From an uncultured Collinsella sp. (GTDB taxonomy: Bacteria; Actinomycetota; Coriobacteriia; Coriobacteriales; Coriobacteriaceae), in assembly GCA_958419975.1 (NCBI GenBank), contig CATZIG010000081.1, positions 1 to 8,265 of the forward strand: DNA of 8,265 nt. The letters run 5' to 3'. Below the pieces are notes generated by a model that was given only the letters and a program-made list of their open reading frames with translations, was not told the DNA's origin and ran no database searches. The position numbers were made by a program, and so were the translations under genes. Positions within the stretch are counted from its first letter, which is position 1, and every line of letters starts with the position of its first letter. This document shows, in pieces, positions 1-6,700 of the stretch.

Positions 1-161
1 GTAACGTTCTTGTCGCTTAGGAGCTTGGCCTCCTTTTTCTCAACCGTGACGCCGGGCCAGTTGCCAACGTAGCCGTTGGCGCCGGTGATCAGGTTGAAAA
101 GCGTGGTCTTGCCGCAGTTGGGGTTACCCGCCAACGCGACATGGATCTGAGAATCCGCCAT
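1..161 (-). CDS. feoB: Ferrous iron transport protein B, N-terminal fragment (cut by window edge)
   Basis: FeoB is the inner-membrane Fe(II) transporter, with an N-terminal cytosolic GTPase domain followed by a membrane domain. Only the first 53 codons are present, and the gene runs off the left edge. The fragment starts MADSQIHVALAGNP and contains the G1/P-loop GNPNCGKTT at about residues 12-20. It continues with TLFN and then NWPGVTVE, the FeoB-type G2 region with its conserved Thr. The ATG at 159-161 is preceded by a purine-rich ribosome site (AAGGAAGAAGGA). It is the last gene of a feoA-feoA-feoB set, and 123 nt separate it from the feoA upstream. That gap is long for an operon and holds an operator-like dyad and a hairpin, so feoB may also have its own control. 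The identification is secure, but whether the whole protein is intact cannot be seen. Confidence 0.96.
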   Translation of the reverse strand, partial: MADSQIHVALAGNPNCGKTTLFNLITGANGYVGNWPGVTVEKKEAKLLSDKNV

Positions 162-181
162 TCAATCCTTCTTCCTTGTGT

Positions 182-207
182 GCCTGCGCTGCTTTCTCCG
201 CGCAGGC
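182..207 (-). other. Hairpin in the feoB leader
   Basis: A perfect 8-bp GC-rich inverted repeat (GCCTGCGC at 182-189, GCGCAGGC at 200-207) with a 10-nt loop. It lies just upstream of the feoB ribosome site on the minus-strand transcript. No T-run follows on the minus side, so it is not a standard terminator. It could be a stability or processing element that sets FeoB level relative to FeoA, or a leader structure controlling translation. The structure is seen directly; the role is inferred. Confidence 0.45.
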
Positions 208-236
208 TGGATAATGTGCTTCAAAGATGCTGCATT

Positions 237-256
237 AAGTTAGAAAAACCTAACTT
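237..256. promoter_or_regulatory. Inverted repeat upstream of feoB, DtxR-family-like operator
   Basis: AAGTTAG (237-243) and CTAACTT (250-256) form a perfect 7-bp inverted repeat with a 6-nt A-rich spacer. The half-site resembles the TTAGGTTAG half of DtxR/IdeR boxes, though the spacing here is wider. It also resembles the AAAGTTAA half-site found in the larger repeat ahead of the first feoA. The setting, between iron uptake genes, fits an iron- or manganese-responsive repressor of the DtxR family. No such regulator gene is in the window. It could also be a short RNA hairpin. Confidence 0.45.
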
Positions 257-284
257 TATCTGCAGAAATATGCGCCACGAGTCC

Positions 285-506
285 TTACTGGACCTCGACG
301 ACGGCGGCCTCCTCCTTGCGGATGGAAAGCTCGTAGCCGCGCACGTTGATCTCGACCGGATCGCCGAGCGGCGCAACCTTCACGACCTTGAACGAAGTGC
401 CCTTGATGAGCCCCAGGTCCATAAGGTGACGGCGAAGCGCACCCTCACCGTGAAGCTTGACGATGGTAGAGCTCTCGCCCACCTTAACGTCACCCAACGT
501 CTTCAT
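285..506 (-). CDS. feoA: FeoA-family protein (second copy), SH3-like
   Basis: A 73-residue cytosolic protein of the FeoA family. These are small SH3-like beta-barrel proteins that bind or modulate FeoB in Fe(II) uptake. It shows the family pattern: an N-terminal LGDVKVGESSTIVKL strand region, then RRHLMDLGLIKGTSFKVVKVAP (the conserved helix and 'LGL..G' turn, about residues 25-46). It ends with DPVEINVRGYELSIRKEEA, matching the usual 'P....RG..L.LR..EA' C-terminus. Its length is typical (about 75-80). The ATG at 504-506 has a strong GGGGGA site 7 nt upstream. It lies 39 nt downstream of another feoA and 123 nt upstream of feoB, so all three probably share a transcript. Two FeoA copies next to one FeoB are common in anaerobes; they may form a heteromeric partner for FeoB. 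No unusual residues were seen. Confidence 0.93.
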   Translation of the reverse strand: MKTLGDVKVGESSTIVKLHGEGALRRHLMDLGLIKGTSFKVVKVAPLGDPVEINVRGYELSIRKEEAAVVEVQ

Positions 507-545
507 CCTCTTGTCCCCCTTTCGGTTTTTATGAAATGCTGCGGA

Positions 546-788
546 CTAACCGACGGTCATGATGTGCATGGCAACCTTGGAATCGATGCCAAAGCGTGCG
601 CCCAGCACCGTGACGATGATATTGGCGCCACTCGAGCTCACCACATGGATTTCGTTGCCCTCGACAAAGCCGAGGTCCTTGAGGTGGTGCTTCATGTCCT
701 CATTGCCCTTTACACGGGACACGCGCACGGTTTCGCCCGCTTTTACCATCGAAAGCGGCATGGCCGGCATCTGCGGTCCGCAAGACAT
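546..788 (-). CDS. feoA: FeoA-family protein (first copy, promoter-proximal)
   Basis: An 80-residue FeoA-family protein and the first gene of the feo operon. After a Met/Pro-rich leader (MSCGPQMPAMPLSM) comes VKAGETVRVSRVKG, then HHLKDLGFVEGNEIHVVSS (about residues 34-52), the FeoA helix and 'LGF..G' turn. The C-terminus, LGARFGIDSKVAMHIMTV, corresponds to the 'RG..l.l....A..I.V' end of the family. The ATG at 786-788 has an AGGAG site about 7 nt upstream; internal Met codons at residues 7, 10 and 14 lack an equally good site. The N-terminal extension with one Cys is absent from the second copy, so the paralogues have diverged. A 14-bp inverted repeat lies upstream and probably mediates metal-dependent control. 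The family is certain; the division of labour between the two FeoAs is unknown. Confidence 0.93.
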   Translation of the reverse strand: MSCGPQMPAMPLSMVKAGETVRVSRVKGNEDMKHHLKDLGFVEGNEIHVVSSSGANIIVTVLGARFGIDSKVAMHIMTVG

Positions 789-830
789 GAGTGGCTCCTA
801 ACGTCAGTTCGTCCTTAACATCGACACGGT

Positions 831-884
831 AAAAGTTAACCACGCCTATGTTCGCTATAGTAAACTAACACGTGGTTAACTTTT
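831..884 (-). promoter_or_regulatory. feo operon promoter region with a 14-bp inverted repeat (candidate metal-regulator operator)
   Basis: AAAAGTTAACCACG (831-844) is repeated as its exact reverse complement at 871-884, with 26 nt between. Each arm contains the palindrome GTTAAC in an AAAAGTTAAC context, like the half-sites of DtxR/MntR-family regulators (for example streptococcal ScaR/SloR/MtsR). On the minus strand a -10-like TACTAT (857-862) lies between the arms, and no clear -35 is seen. The arms would therefore flank the -10 and the start site. The centre-to-centre spacing of 40 bp, close to four helical turns, fits two bound dimers on one face or a looped complex. The repeat and position are seen; the iron link is inferred from the feo genes. 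Confidence 0.6.
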
Positions 885-926
885 TGGAAAGGGTCCGCAT
901 TCAGATTTCGAAAAAGTTTCCTATAC

Positions 927-969
927 GAAACAAAAGGGCGCGGCAAAGGACCATCCTTTACCACGCCCT
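927..969 (-). terminator. Intrinsic terminator of the HPr gene
   Basis: A 16-bp stem (arms 935-950 and 954-969) with a 3-nt loop lies 7 nt past the HPr stop codon. On the minus strand it is followed by TTTTGTTT (927-934). Two stem positions are G-U pairs in the minus-strand RNA but would be A-C mismatches on the plus strand, so the stem is built for minus-strand transcription. It separates the HPr transcript from the feo operon. Confidence 0.85.
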
Positions 970-976
970 GTCATGC

Positions 977-1225
977 TTAAAGCGAGAGATTTCTGATCGA
1001 TGTGACACAGGAGGCCTCATCCACGCCCGAAACGCGGAACACGATGTCCTCGCCGCACTCACCGTAGAGAGCCATGAGCCCCATGACATCGCGTCCATCC
1101 GTGCGGCGATCGCCGATACTGACCGACACGTCACTACGATGCTTGGCGATAATGTCATAGAGCAGCGCAACCGGGCGGGCATGCAATCCCAACGGATCTT
1201 TAATCGTCTTTGTAAACTCGACCAT
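977..1225 (-). CDS. ptsH: Phosphocarrier protein HPr of the PTS, with Asp in place of Ser46
   Basis: HPr carries phosphate from enzyme I to the sugar-specific EIIA domains, using a histidine. The start chosen is the ATG at 1223-1225, giving 82 residues, because GGGAGGGG lies just upstream and the active GLHARP histidine then falls exactly at residue 15. An ATG at 1247-1249 would add eight residues without a ribosome site. The rest follows the family: P18, the GRDVMGLMAL segment at 44-53 (usually K-S-I-M-G-V-M-S-L) and the C-terminal GEDIVFRVSGVDE. Residue 46, Ser in most HPr proteins and the HPr kinase target, is Asp here (codon GAT, plus positions 1088-1090). In other bacteria S46D mimics phospho-Ser HPr. 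The gene is monocistronic, with its own promoter and terminator; no enzyme I or EII gene is visible. A specialised HPr paralogue is possible. Confidence 0.93.
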   Translation of the reverse strand: MVEFTKTIKDPLGLHARPVALLYDIIAKHRSDVSVSIGDRRTDGRDVMGLMALYGECGEDIVFRVSGVDEASCVTSIRNLSL

Positions 1226-1280
1226 GTCCCCTCCCACGACATCGTACATTCGGCCGGCAAAACCCAGCCACGTGGTAGCT

Positions 1281-1286
1281 ATTGTA
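1281..1286 (-). promoter_or_regulatory. Probable -10 element of the HPr gene
   Basis: TACAAT on the minus strand (5 of 6 to TATAAT) lies 55 nt upstream of the HPr start codon. No convincing -35 lies 16-18 nt further upstream. The 8-bp palindrome CCACGTGG (1268-1275) covers the expected start site and could be a regulator site. Confidence 0.35.
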
Positions 1287-1319
1287 CCGTTAGATGCTTC
1301 TCGAGAGCTCCTCTGAACA

Positions 1320-1547
1320 CCTCGTGGTCAAAAAGTGGCAAATATGAGTACTGTCACCAATTTAGTAGCAGCAAAATCGAGAGCAAATTGCCTTATTTGA
1401 GTGATTCGAAGAGGTTGAAAGCCGTCAAACGCCCTTTGAAGGGGGTTAGATAAATTGATTTTGAGCCCATTTTCGCTCAGAGCAGGCCGAAAAATATGGC
1501 ACTTCTTTTGCAACAGTACTCATATTTGGCATTTTTGACCACGGGGG
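1320..1547. repeat. Element bounded by about 31-bp terminal inverted repeats, possibly MITE-like
   Basis: The left arm (1323-1354) begins CGTGGTCAAAAA and ends AAATATGAGTACTGT. The right arm (1513-1543) is its reverse complement. The match is 12 + 15 bases around a 4-5 base discordant spot, and may extend outwards by CC with one mismatch. The 158-nt interior is AT-rich compared with the genes, has small palindromes (CCCTTTGAAGGG at 1432-1443; GAGC/GCTC around 1463-1478) and no convincing gene. A minus-strand reading frame of 61 codons fills it, but its only start is a TTG without a ribosome site. It has no transposase, so it is either a non-autonomous mobile element or a dispersed palindromic repeat. 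No obvious target duplication flanks it. The arms are seen directly; mobility is inferred. Confidence 0.6.
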
Positions 1548-1561
1548 CCAAAACCATGCCC

Positions 1562-1599
1562 CAAAACACAAAAGGAGGGGCCTCGTAAGGCCCCTCCTT
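1562..1599 (-). terminator. Intrinsic terminator of the amino acid transporter gene
   Basis: AAGGAGGGGCC (1572-1582) pairs perfectly with GGCCCCTCCTT (1589-1599) around a 6-nt loop. On the minus strand it is followed by TTGTGTTTTGG. It lies 47 nt past the transporter stop codon. There is no T-run on the plus side. Confidence 0.85.
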
Positions 1600-1646
1600 A
1601 GGAAAGGGAATCGATTTATTCTACAGCCGTAGATTAATCCTAGCCG

Positions 1647-3110
1647 CTACTCCATCATGTCGAGGACGGAGGGGCGCAGCTCGCTCTCGGCAGCCTCGGG
1701 ATCGGTCTCGCGCAGGCGGTTGATGTAGCGGTTGTACCACATCACGGCAAGGCCCAGGAAGACAACCACACCGCCAACGTTGTAGACCAGCGTCAGCCAC
1801 AGCGGCTGATCGAGCGGAATGGTGCCGCAGATAAGCACGAAGCAGAAGCCCACAAGCAGGAATGCAGCAACGACCAGACCGAAGGTACGCGAGCCCATGC
1901 GGAAGTCACGGGGAGCAGTGTCGAAGTTCTTGCGCAGCATAAAGTAGGCAAGCAAAATCAGCAGCGGTGGGAGCAGAGCGGTGGCAGCCGTCATGTTGGT
2001 GACGATCATGAGCAGGTCGTCGAGGTTGCCGGAGCCCAAGGCCGGGATGATCAGGATGGGGACGACGATGGCGAACTGCAGCCAGGCAGCGCGGGCGGGA
2101 ATGCCGTGCTCGTTGAGCTCGACGATCTTGCTACCAAAGACGCCCTTGGGGATCTCGGTGAAGAAAACCTTGATGGGAGCAGAGGTCCACATCATGAGGG
2201 AGCCCAGCGTGGCGGCGAGAAGGATCAAGCCGATGGCGCGCGTAGACACTTCCATGGGAATGCCAAAGTGGGCAAAGACAGCGCCGAATACGTCGAAGAT
2301 ACCGGTGGAGATGGCAACGCCGCCCTCGGGGATGAACAGGTTAACCAGCAGCGAAGCGCCTGCATACAGAAGGCCGATGGTCAGGCCGGCGATAACGACG
2401 GTGCGCACGAAGGCCTTGACGCCACCCTTAAGGTCGTTAAGGAACACGCCGACAGACTCAGCGCCGCCAACGCCCTGGATGATCCAGGCAAGCGTACCGA
2501 AGAAGCCCCACGCAGTTGCGAAGTTGCTCATGTCGGGAGCCATGTTAGCGGGAGTAGGAGCCGTAGCGAACTCAACGCCGCCAAAGGCAGCAGCCAGGGA
2601 CAGCAGGATGAACACGGCGGTCAGGCCGAGAGCCGCGGTCGAACCGAAGGAGGAAATGGAGCCGATCCACTTAGCGCCCTTGGTCGAAACCCACGTGGCG
2701 ATAGCAAAGACGACGATCTCGATAATGGTGATCCACAGCTGCGAAAGCTCGGCGTTGGCACCAAAGAACACGTAGCTCGCGTAGATGATGACGTTGGGCA
2801 GGACGGACGCAAAGAAGAACAGGTTAACAAACCAGTAGCTAAATGCCGTCAGGAACGCCCAGCGACCACCCATCGAGGTCTTAACCCATGCGTACACGCC
2901 AGACTCGGAGTCCTTGTTGAGGCCGACGAACTCGGCGGTAACCAGGGTATAGGGGACAAAGTACAAAAGCGTGGCGAAGAAGAACGACGGCGCAGCTGCC
3001 AAGCCGATGGCCGCGTTGTTGTTGATGATGTTCTTGATACCGAACACGGCGGCGACCGTCATGCCCAGCAGAGCGAACGAACCAATCGTTCCTCGTTTTT
3101 CAGAGCTCAT
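1647..3110 (-). CDS. APC-superfamily amino acid transporter, GadC/YjeM-like
   Basis: A 487-residue inner-membrane protein with about 12 hydrophobic segments, typical of amino acid/polyamine antiporters and permeases. TM1 (about 10-28) carries the broken-helix region around FGIKNIINN. TM2 (about 41-62) ends at a conserved Glu and is followed by ESGVYAWVK (69-77). TM6 (about 200-222) contains GGAESVG, the usual unwound substrate-site motif. Hydrophobic segments continue to residue 459, with a charged C-terminal tail ending VLDMME. The pattern resembles the glutamate/GABA antiporter branch and E. coli YjeM, but the substrate cannot be read from sequence. The start is ATG at 3108-3110, because GGGAGGG lies directly upstream; a TTG four codons earlier would place that site inside the gene. 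It is downstream of ebgC on the same strand but 153 nt away, with its own terminator, so it is probably a separate unit. Confidence 0.9.
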   Translation of the reverse strand: MSSEKRGTIGSFALLGMTVAAVFGIKNIINNNAAIGLAAAPSFFFATLLYFVPYTLVTAEFVGLNKDSESGVYAWVKTSMGGRWAFLTAFSYWFVNLFFFASVLPNVIIYASYVFFGANAELSQLWITIIEIVVFAIATWVSTKGAKWIGSISSFGSTAALGLTAVFILLSLAAAFGGVEFATAPTPANMAPDMSNFATAWGFFGTLAWIIQGVGGAESVGVFLNDLKGGVKAFVRTVVIAGLTIGLLYAGASLLVNLFIPEGGVAISTGIFDVFGAVFAHFGIPMEVSTRAIGLILLAATLGSLMMWTSAPIKVFFTEIPKGVFGSKIVELNEHGIPARAAWLQFAIVVPILIIPALGSGNLDDLLMIVTNMTAATALLPPLLILLAYFMLRKNFDTAPRDFRMGSRTFGLVVAAFLLVGFCFVLICGTIPLDQPLWLTLVYNVGGVVVFLGLAVMWYNRYINRLRETDPEAAESELRPSVLDMME

Positions 3111-3138
3111 AAGCCCTCCCAATCATCTGTTAAATGTC

Positions 3139-3167
3139 ATCTAAAACCGTCCGAGCTGCAAGTGCAA
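3139..3167 (-). promoter_or_regulatory. Weak candidate promoter of the transporter gene
   Basis: On the minus strand TTGCAC (3162-3167), a 17-nt spacer and TTAGAT (3139-3144) lie about 30 nt upstream of the transporter start codon. Each box matches only 3 of 6 consensus bases, so this rests mainly on spacing and position. Confidence 0.28.
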
Positions 3168-3186
3168 ACACGGATGGCGCACCTGC

Positions 3187-3259
3187 TAAGGGGAATGGGG
3201 AAAAGGGAGTCAACAAAGCCATCCCCCTTAACGGCGCGAAGCAAACGTCCAGGCGGACG
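3187..3259 (-). terminator. Imperfect hairpins after ebgC, possible 3' end of the ebgAC transcript
   Basis: Two hairpins follow the ebgC stop codon on the minus strand. The first is small (CGTCC at 3246-3250 with GGACG at 3255-3259) and is followed by TTTGCTT. The second has a 12-bp stem (3187-3198 with 3219-3230) and a 20-nt loop. One of its pairs is G-U in the minus-strand RNA but A-C on the plus strand, which favours function on the minus strand. Neither has a good U-run after it, so termination may be weak or Rho-dependent, with some read-through into the transporter. Confidence 0.4.
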
Positions 3260-3263
3260 AATA

Positions 3264-3719
3264 CTACTTGTTGGGGAAGGAATAACCTTCGACTGTCACG
3301 TGCAGTACCACGACGCGGGGATCCGCGGCATCGGCCACGACACGGTAGGCCTCGTCAATTTCGACGACGGCAACGCCGCCGGCGGGAATCGTCACGGTCT
3401 CCCCCGTACCCTCAAAGCGCTCGCGATCATCGATACCGCTGTAGGCGCGCGTACAGGTAAGATCGGCCTTGGAAGCCACCTCAACGGTCAGATTGCCGTC
3501 GAGCGGGGCGAGCACGGCATGGTAGCGACGGTGACCGACCAGATCGGCAGTAGCCGCCTCGTGGGCGTTCACCCACCAATACACCAGCGAGTCGCCGATA
3601 GAGTACGCCACATCGTGCTGCAGTTCAGAAACGCCGTCGAGTGCCTGACCGGTACGCATCCACTTCTTGACGGACTTCATCTGGGCGTCGAAATCGGCGC
3701 GCGAGTTAAAGACATGCAT
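3264..3719 (-). CDS. ebgC: Beta-galactosidase small subunit, EbgC (YhcH/YiaL/EbgC family)
   Basis: A 151-residue protein matching E. coli EbgC (149 aa), the small subunit that assembles with EbgA and is needed for full activity. Family hallmarks are KKW at 18-20, VAYSIGDSLVYWW (37-49), GHRRYH (62-67), GTGETVTIPAGGVAVVEIDEAYRV (about 104-127) and the C-terminal VTVEGYSFPNK. The fold is a cupin-like beta barrel. The position I recall as His in E. coli EbgC (HEAYR) is Asp122 here (DEAYR); the effect is unknown. The ATG is 3 nt beyond the ebgA stop codon. Its AAGGAGG ribosome site (3728-3734) lies within the last ebgA codons, so the two are translated together, fitting an equimolar complex. Regulation is with ebgA from the operator-controlled promoter. 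Identification is strong from both sequence and context. Confidence 0.95.
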   Translation of the reverse strand: MHVFNSRADFDAQMKSVKKWMRTGQALDGVSELQHDVAYSIGDSLVYWWVNAHEAATADLVGHRRYHAVLAPLDGNLTVEVASKADLTCTRAYSGIDDRERFEGTGETVTIPAGGVAVVEIDEAYRVVADAADPRVVVLHVTVEGYSFPNK

Positions 3720-3722
3720 GGC

Positions 3723-6700
3723 TTATGCCTCCTTAATGGGTGCCAGCGCCTGAGCCAAATCGGCAGACGTCAGCGGTCGCAGGGACACCTCAAAGCTGAA
3801 GCTCTCAAAACGGGTGCGATAGGAATCGAGCACCTCGGAACCCCAAGAGTTCGAGCCAAGGCCGAGCAGCTGGTCGTTGATGTTGACCGTAACCGTGTCG
3901 CCCGGGACAAGATCGTAGACATGCTTGGCGTTATCGATAGCCTCGCAGCTATAGGGCCATGCGGAGAACGAGAACGGATTGGAAGCGGCGTCGCTCGGAC
4001 GCGTCACCAGCACGCCGTCACCGTGGCTAGAGCGCAGGGCAACCCAGCGGGTACCCTCGCGGTTGGCACAATCCTGGGGCATGACATACGGCGTGAACAT
4101 GTCGTCGACCGTAGTGCGGTAATGACCGACCGGGTTGGCACGCAGCGAGTCCGGATAGTTCTCGCCCGGGCCGTGGCCATACCACTCGACGGCACGATCG
4201 CAACCGGGAACCTCAAAGGAGATGCCGATGCGCGGGATAATGTCCGAATAGTCGCCGTAGGGCTCGCCGGAAACCTTGAGGTCGACGCGACCGCTCGGAA
4301 GCACGGTGTAGACAAGCTCGACGCGCATGCCGAACGCGCGGACGGGAGGAGCAATACGTTGGCTCACGGTAACGACGACCGCATTGCCGTCCTGCTTCCA
4401 AAAAACCTTGCGGGTGGACGTCTGCATTACATCAATGAAGTTGTCCTTCCACAGGGAGTCGTACTCCTGGGCGTGGTTGTCGACGAGCGGATGCCAAAAA
4501 CCAACCTGGGGACCAGAGGCCATGACGTCACGCCCGGATGCCTTCCACTTGCTCACGGTGCCGTTGACCTTGCTGAAGGTCAGCTCGCCGTTGAGGGAGT
4601 GAATGCGAATCTCCTGCTCGGTCTCCTCGACCGTAAGCTCAGAACGAGCTGGGGCGGCGATGGCCGGCGCCGGATGGTTTGCGATGGCAAACTGGCTTGC
4701 ACCCAGCTGGAACATCGGCTCGCACCAGACGTGAGCGGCCATGGTGTAGGCGCGCACGGTCAGCAGGGTCTCGCCTACCGCGGCCTCGCGAATCACCAGC
4801 GGAAGCTGGACGGACTCGCCGGGGGCAACCGCACCGGGCATGAGCGTCTTGCGGCAAACCACGTCGCCGTCCACCAGGGTCTCCGCCGACAGGCAAACAT
4901 CCTCGAGGGTGGTAAACCAACGCTTGTTGGTGACGGTCAGCTCGCCCGCCTCGGCATCGTAGGCCATGCGAACCGGGCAGATGACCTGACCATACTCAGT
5001 GAGGCCCGGGCTCGGCTGCTGCCAAGGGAACACCATGCCGTCGATGCAGAAGTTGCTGTTATTGGGGTAATCGCCGTTGTCGCCACCATACATATCGTAG
5101 GCAACGCCGTCCTCGGTCACAGCAGCCAAACCGTGGTCGCACCATTCCCAGATAAACTGGCCTTGGATGCAATCCCAGCGATCGAAGACCTCCTGGTACT
5201 CGGACAGACCTCCGGGGCCATTACCCATGGAGTGGCCATACTCGCAGTTGATGCGCGGCTTGGGGAACGGATGCTCACCAAAGTCGTTCATCTGCGACAC
5301 ACGGGAGTACATCGTGGAAATGACGTCGACGGTATCGGCGTTGCGGTCCTCCTCGTAGTGGACCGGACGACCATCGAGCTCGTGAGCCTTGGCGTACATC
5401 GCGCGGATGTTGCAGCCATAGCCGCTCTCGTTGCCCAGCGACCACATGATGATGCACGCGTGGTTGCGCTCCTGCATCACCAGGCGCTCAATACGGTCGA
5501 CGTAGGCCGGCTCCCATGCCGGGTCGTCGGTAACCAGGGCGATGTTGCCGATATTCTCGAAGCCGTGGCTCTCCATATCGGTCTCGGCGACCAGCATGAT
5601 GCCATACTCATCACACAGCTCGTAGAAGCGCGGGTCATTGGCATAGTGAGAGGTGCGCACTGCGTTGATGTTGTGCTGCTTCATGAGCTCCAGGTCGCGG
5701 CGCATGCGATCGAGGCCCACGGCGCGGCCCTTGTGATCGTCGTGATCGTGGCGGTTGACGCCATGCATCTTAAAGTAAGTGCCGTTGAGGTAGATATGAT
5801 TGCCCTCGACCGTCACCTCGGCAAGACCCTGGCGATGCGGGACGTACTCGCTCACCTTGTCGCCGTCGTAGACCTCAAACGTAAGATCGTAGAGGAAGGG
5901 GTCCTCGGGATTCCAGAAGTGGGCATCGGTCACGCTGCACTCGGCATGGCCGTCGACGCACTCACCCGTAGCCACCACGTTCTCGCCATCGCTGAGCGTA
6001 AACACAACGCGGGAAGCGCCCTCGGCAACCGTATCGAGCGTGATCAGAGCGGCATCGCCCTCGCGGTGCGTGCGGAACCTAAAGTCGACCAGGTGCGCGG
6101 CGGGACGCTGCATAAGGTACACATCGCGGAAGATGCCCGAGGCCCACCACATGTCCTGATCCTCGATGTAGCTGCCATCGCTGTACTGCAGGACCTTGAC
6201 CGCAAACAGGTTGTCGCCCTCGACGAGCGCGTCGGTCACGTCGAACTCGGCAGACAGGCGCGAACCCTTGGTCATGCCGATATACTGACCGTTGACGTGC
6301 AGCTCGCCATAGCTCTCGATGCCGTCGAAGCGAATGATCTCGCGAGCGCCGGCAGGAACGGCGGGAAGGTTGACGATGCGCTGGTAGACGCCCGTGGGAT
6401 CGTCGGAGGGAACGAACGGCTGATCAACCGGGAACGGGAAACCCTCGTCGGTGTAGGCAAGGTTGCCATAGCCGTCCACCTGCCACAGGTGCGGAACCTC
6501 CACGTGATCCCACTCGGGCTTGTACGTGGAGAGTTCCTCGTTGGAGACGGCAGCGGGGCCCTCAAAGAGGCGGAACTGCCACGAGCCGGACAGCTGGACA
6601 AACCCGCGCGACAGCTCGCGGCTGTACGTTGCAGCGAGATCGGCAGTCTCGTAACCCATAAAGTACGCATGGGGTGCCAGGCGGTTCCTGTGGGTGAGCG

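Noticed and set aside
141..818. Plus-strand frame of 225 codons over the feo genes
   Set aside because: It is antisense to feoB and two feoA genes with clear family motifs and ribosome sites.
1226..1249. An upstream ATG that would give a 90-residue HPr
   Set aside because: No ribosome site precedes it, while GGGAGGGG lies directly ahead of the ATG at 1223-1225, and only that start puts the active histidine at position 15.
1328..1513. A 61-codon minus-strand reading frame inside the inverted-repeat element
   Set aside because: It starts with TTG inside the repeat arm, has no ribosome site and resembles no known protein. It is more likely repeat DNA that happens to be open, although its nearly exact fit between the arms makes a check in other copies worthwhile.
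1544..1562. Short GGGGC/GCCCC inverted repeat between the element and the transporter terminator
   Set aside because: Only 5 bp with a 9-nt loop and no T-run; it adds nothing to the strong terminator beside it.
3111..3122. A TTG start that would lengthen the transporter by four residues
   Set aside because: The added codons contain the GGGAGGG ribosome site itself, so ATG at 3108-3110 is the start.
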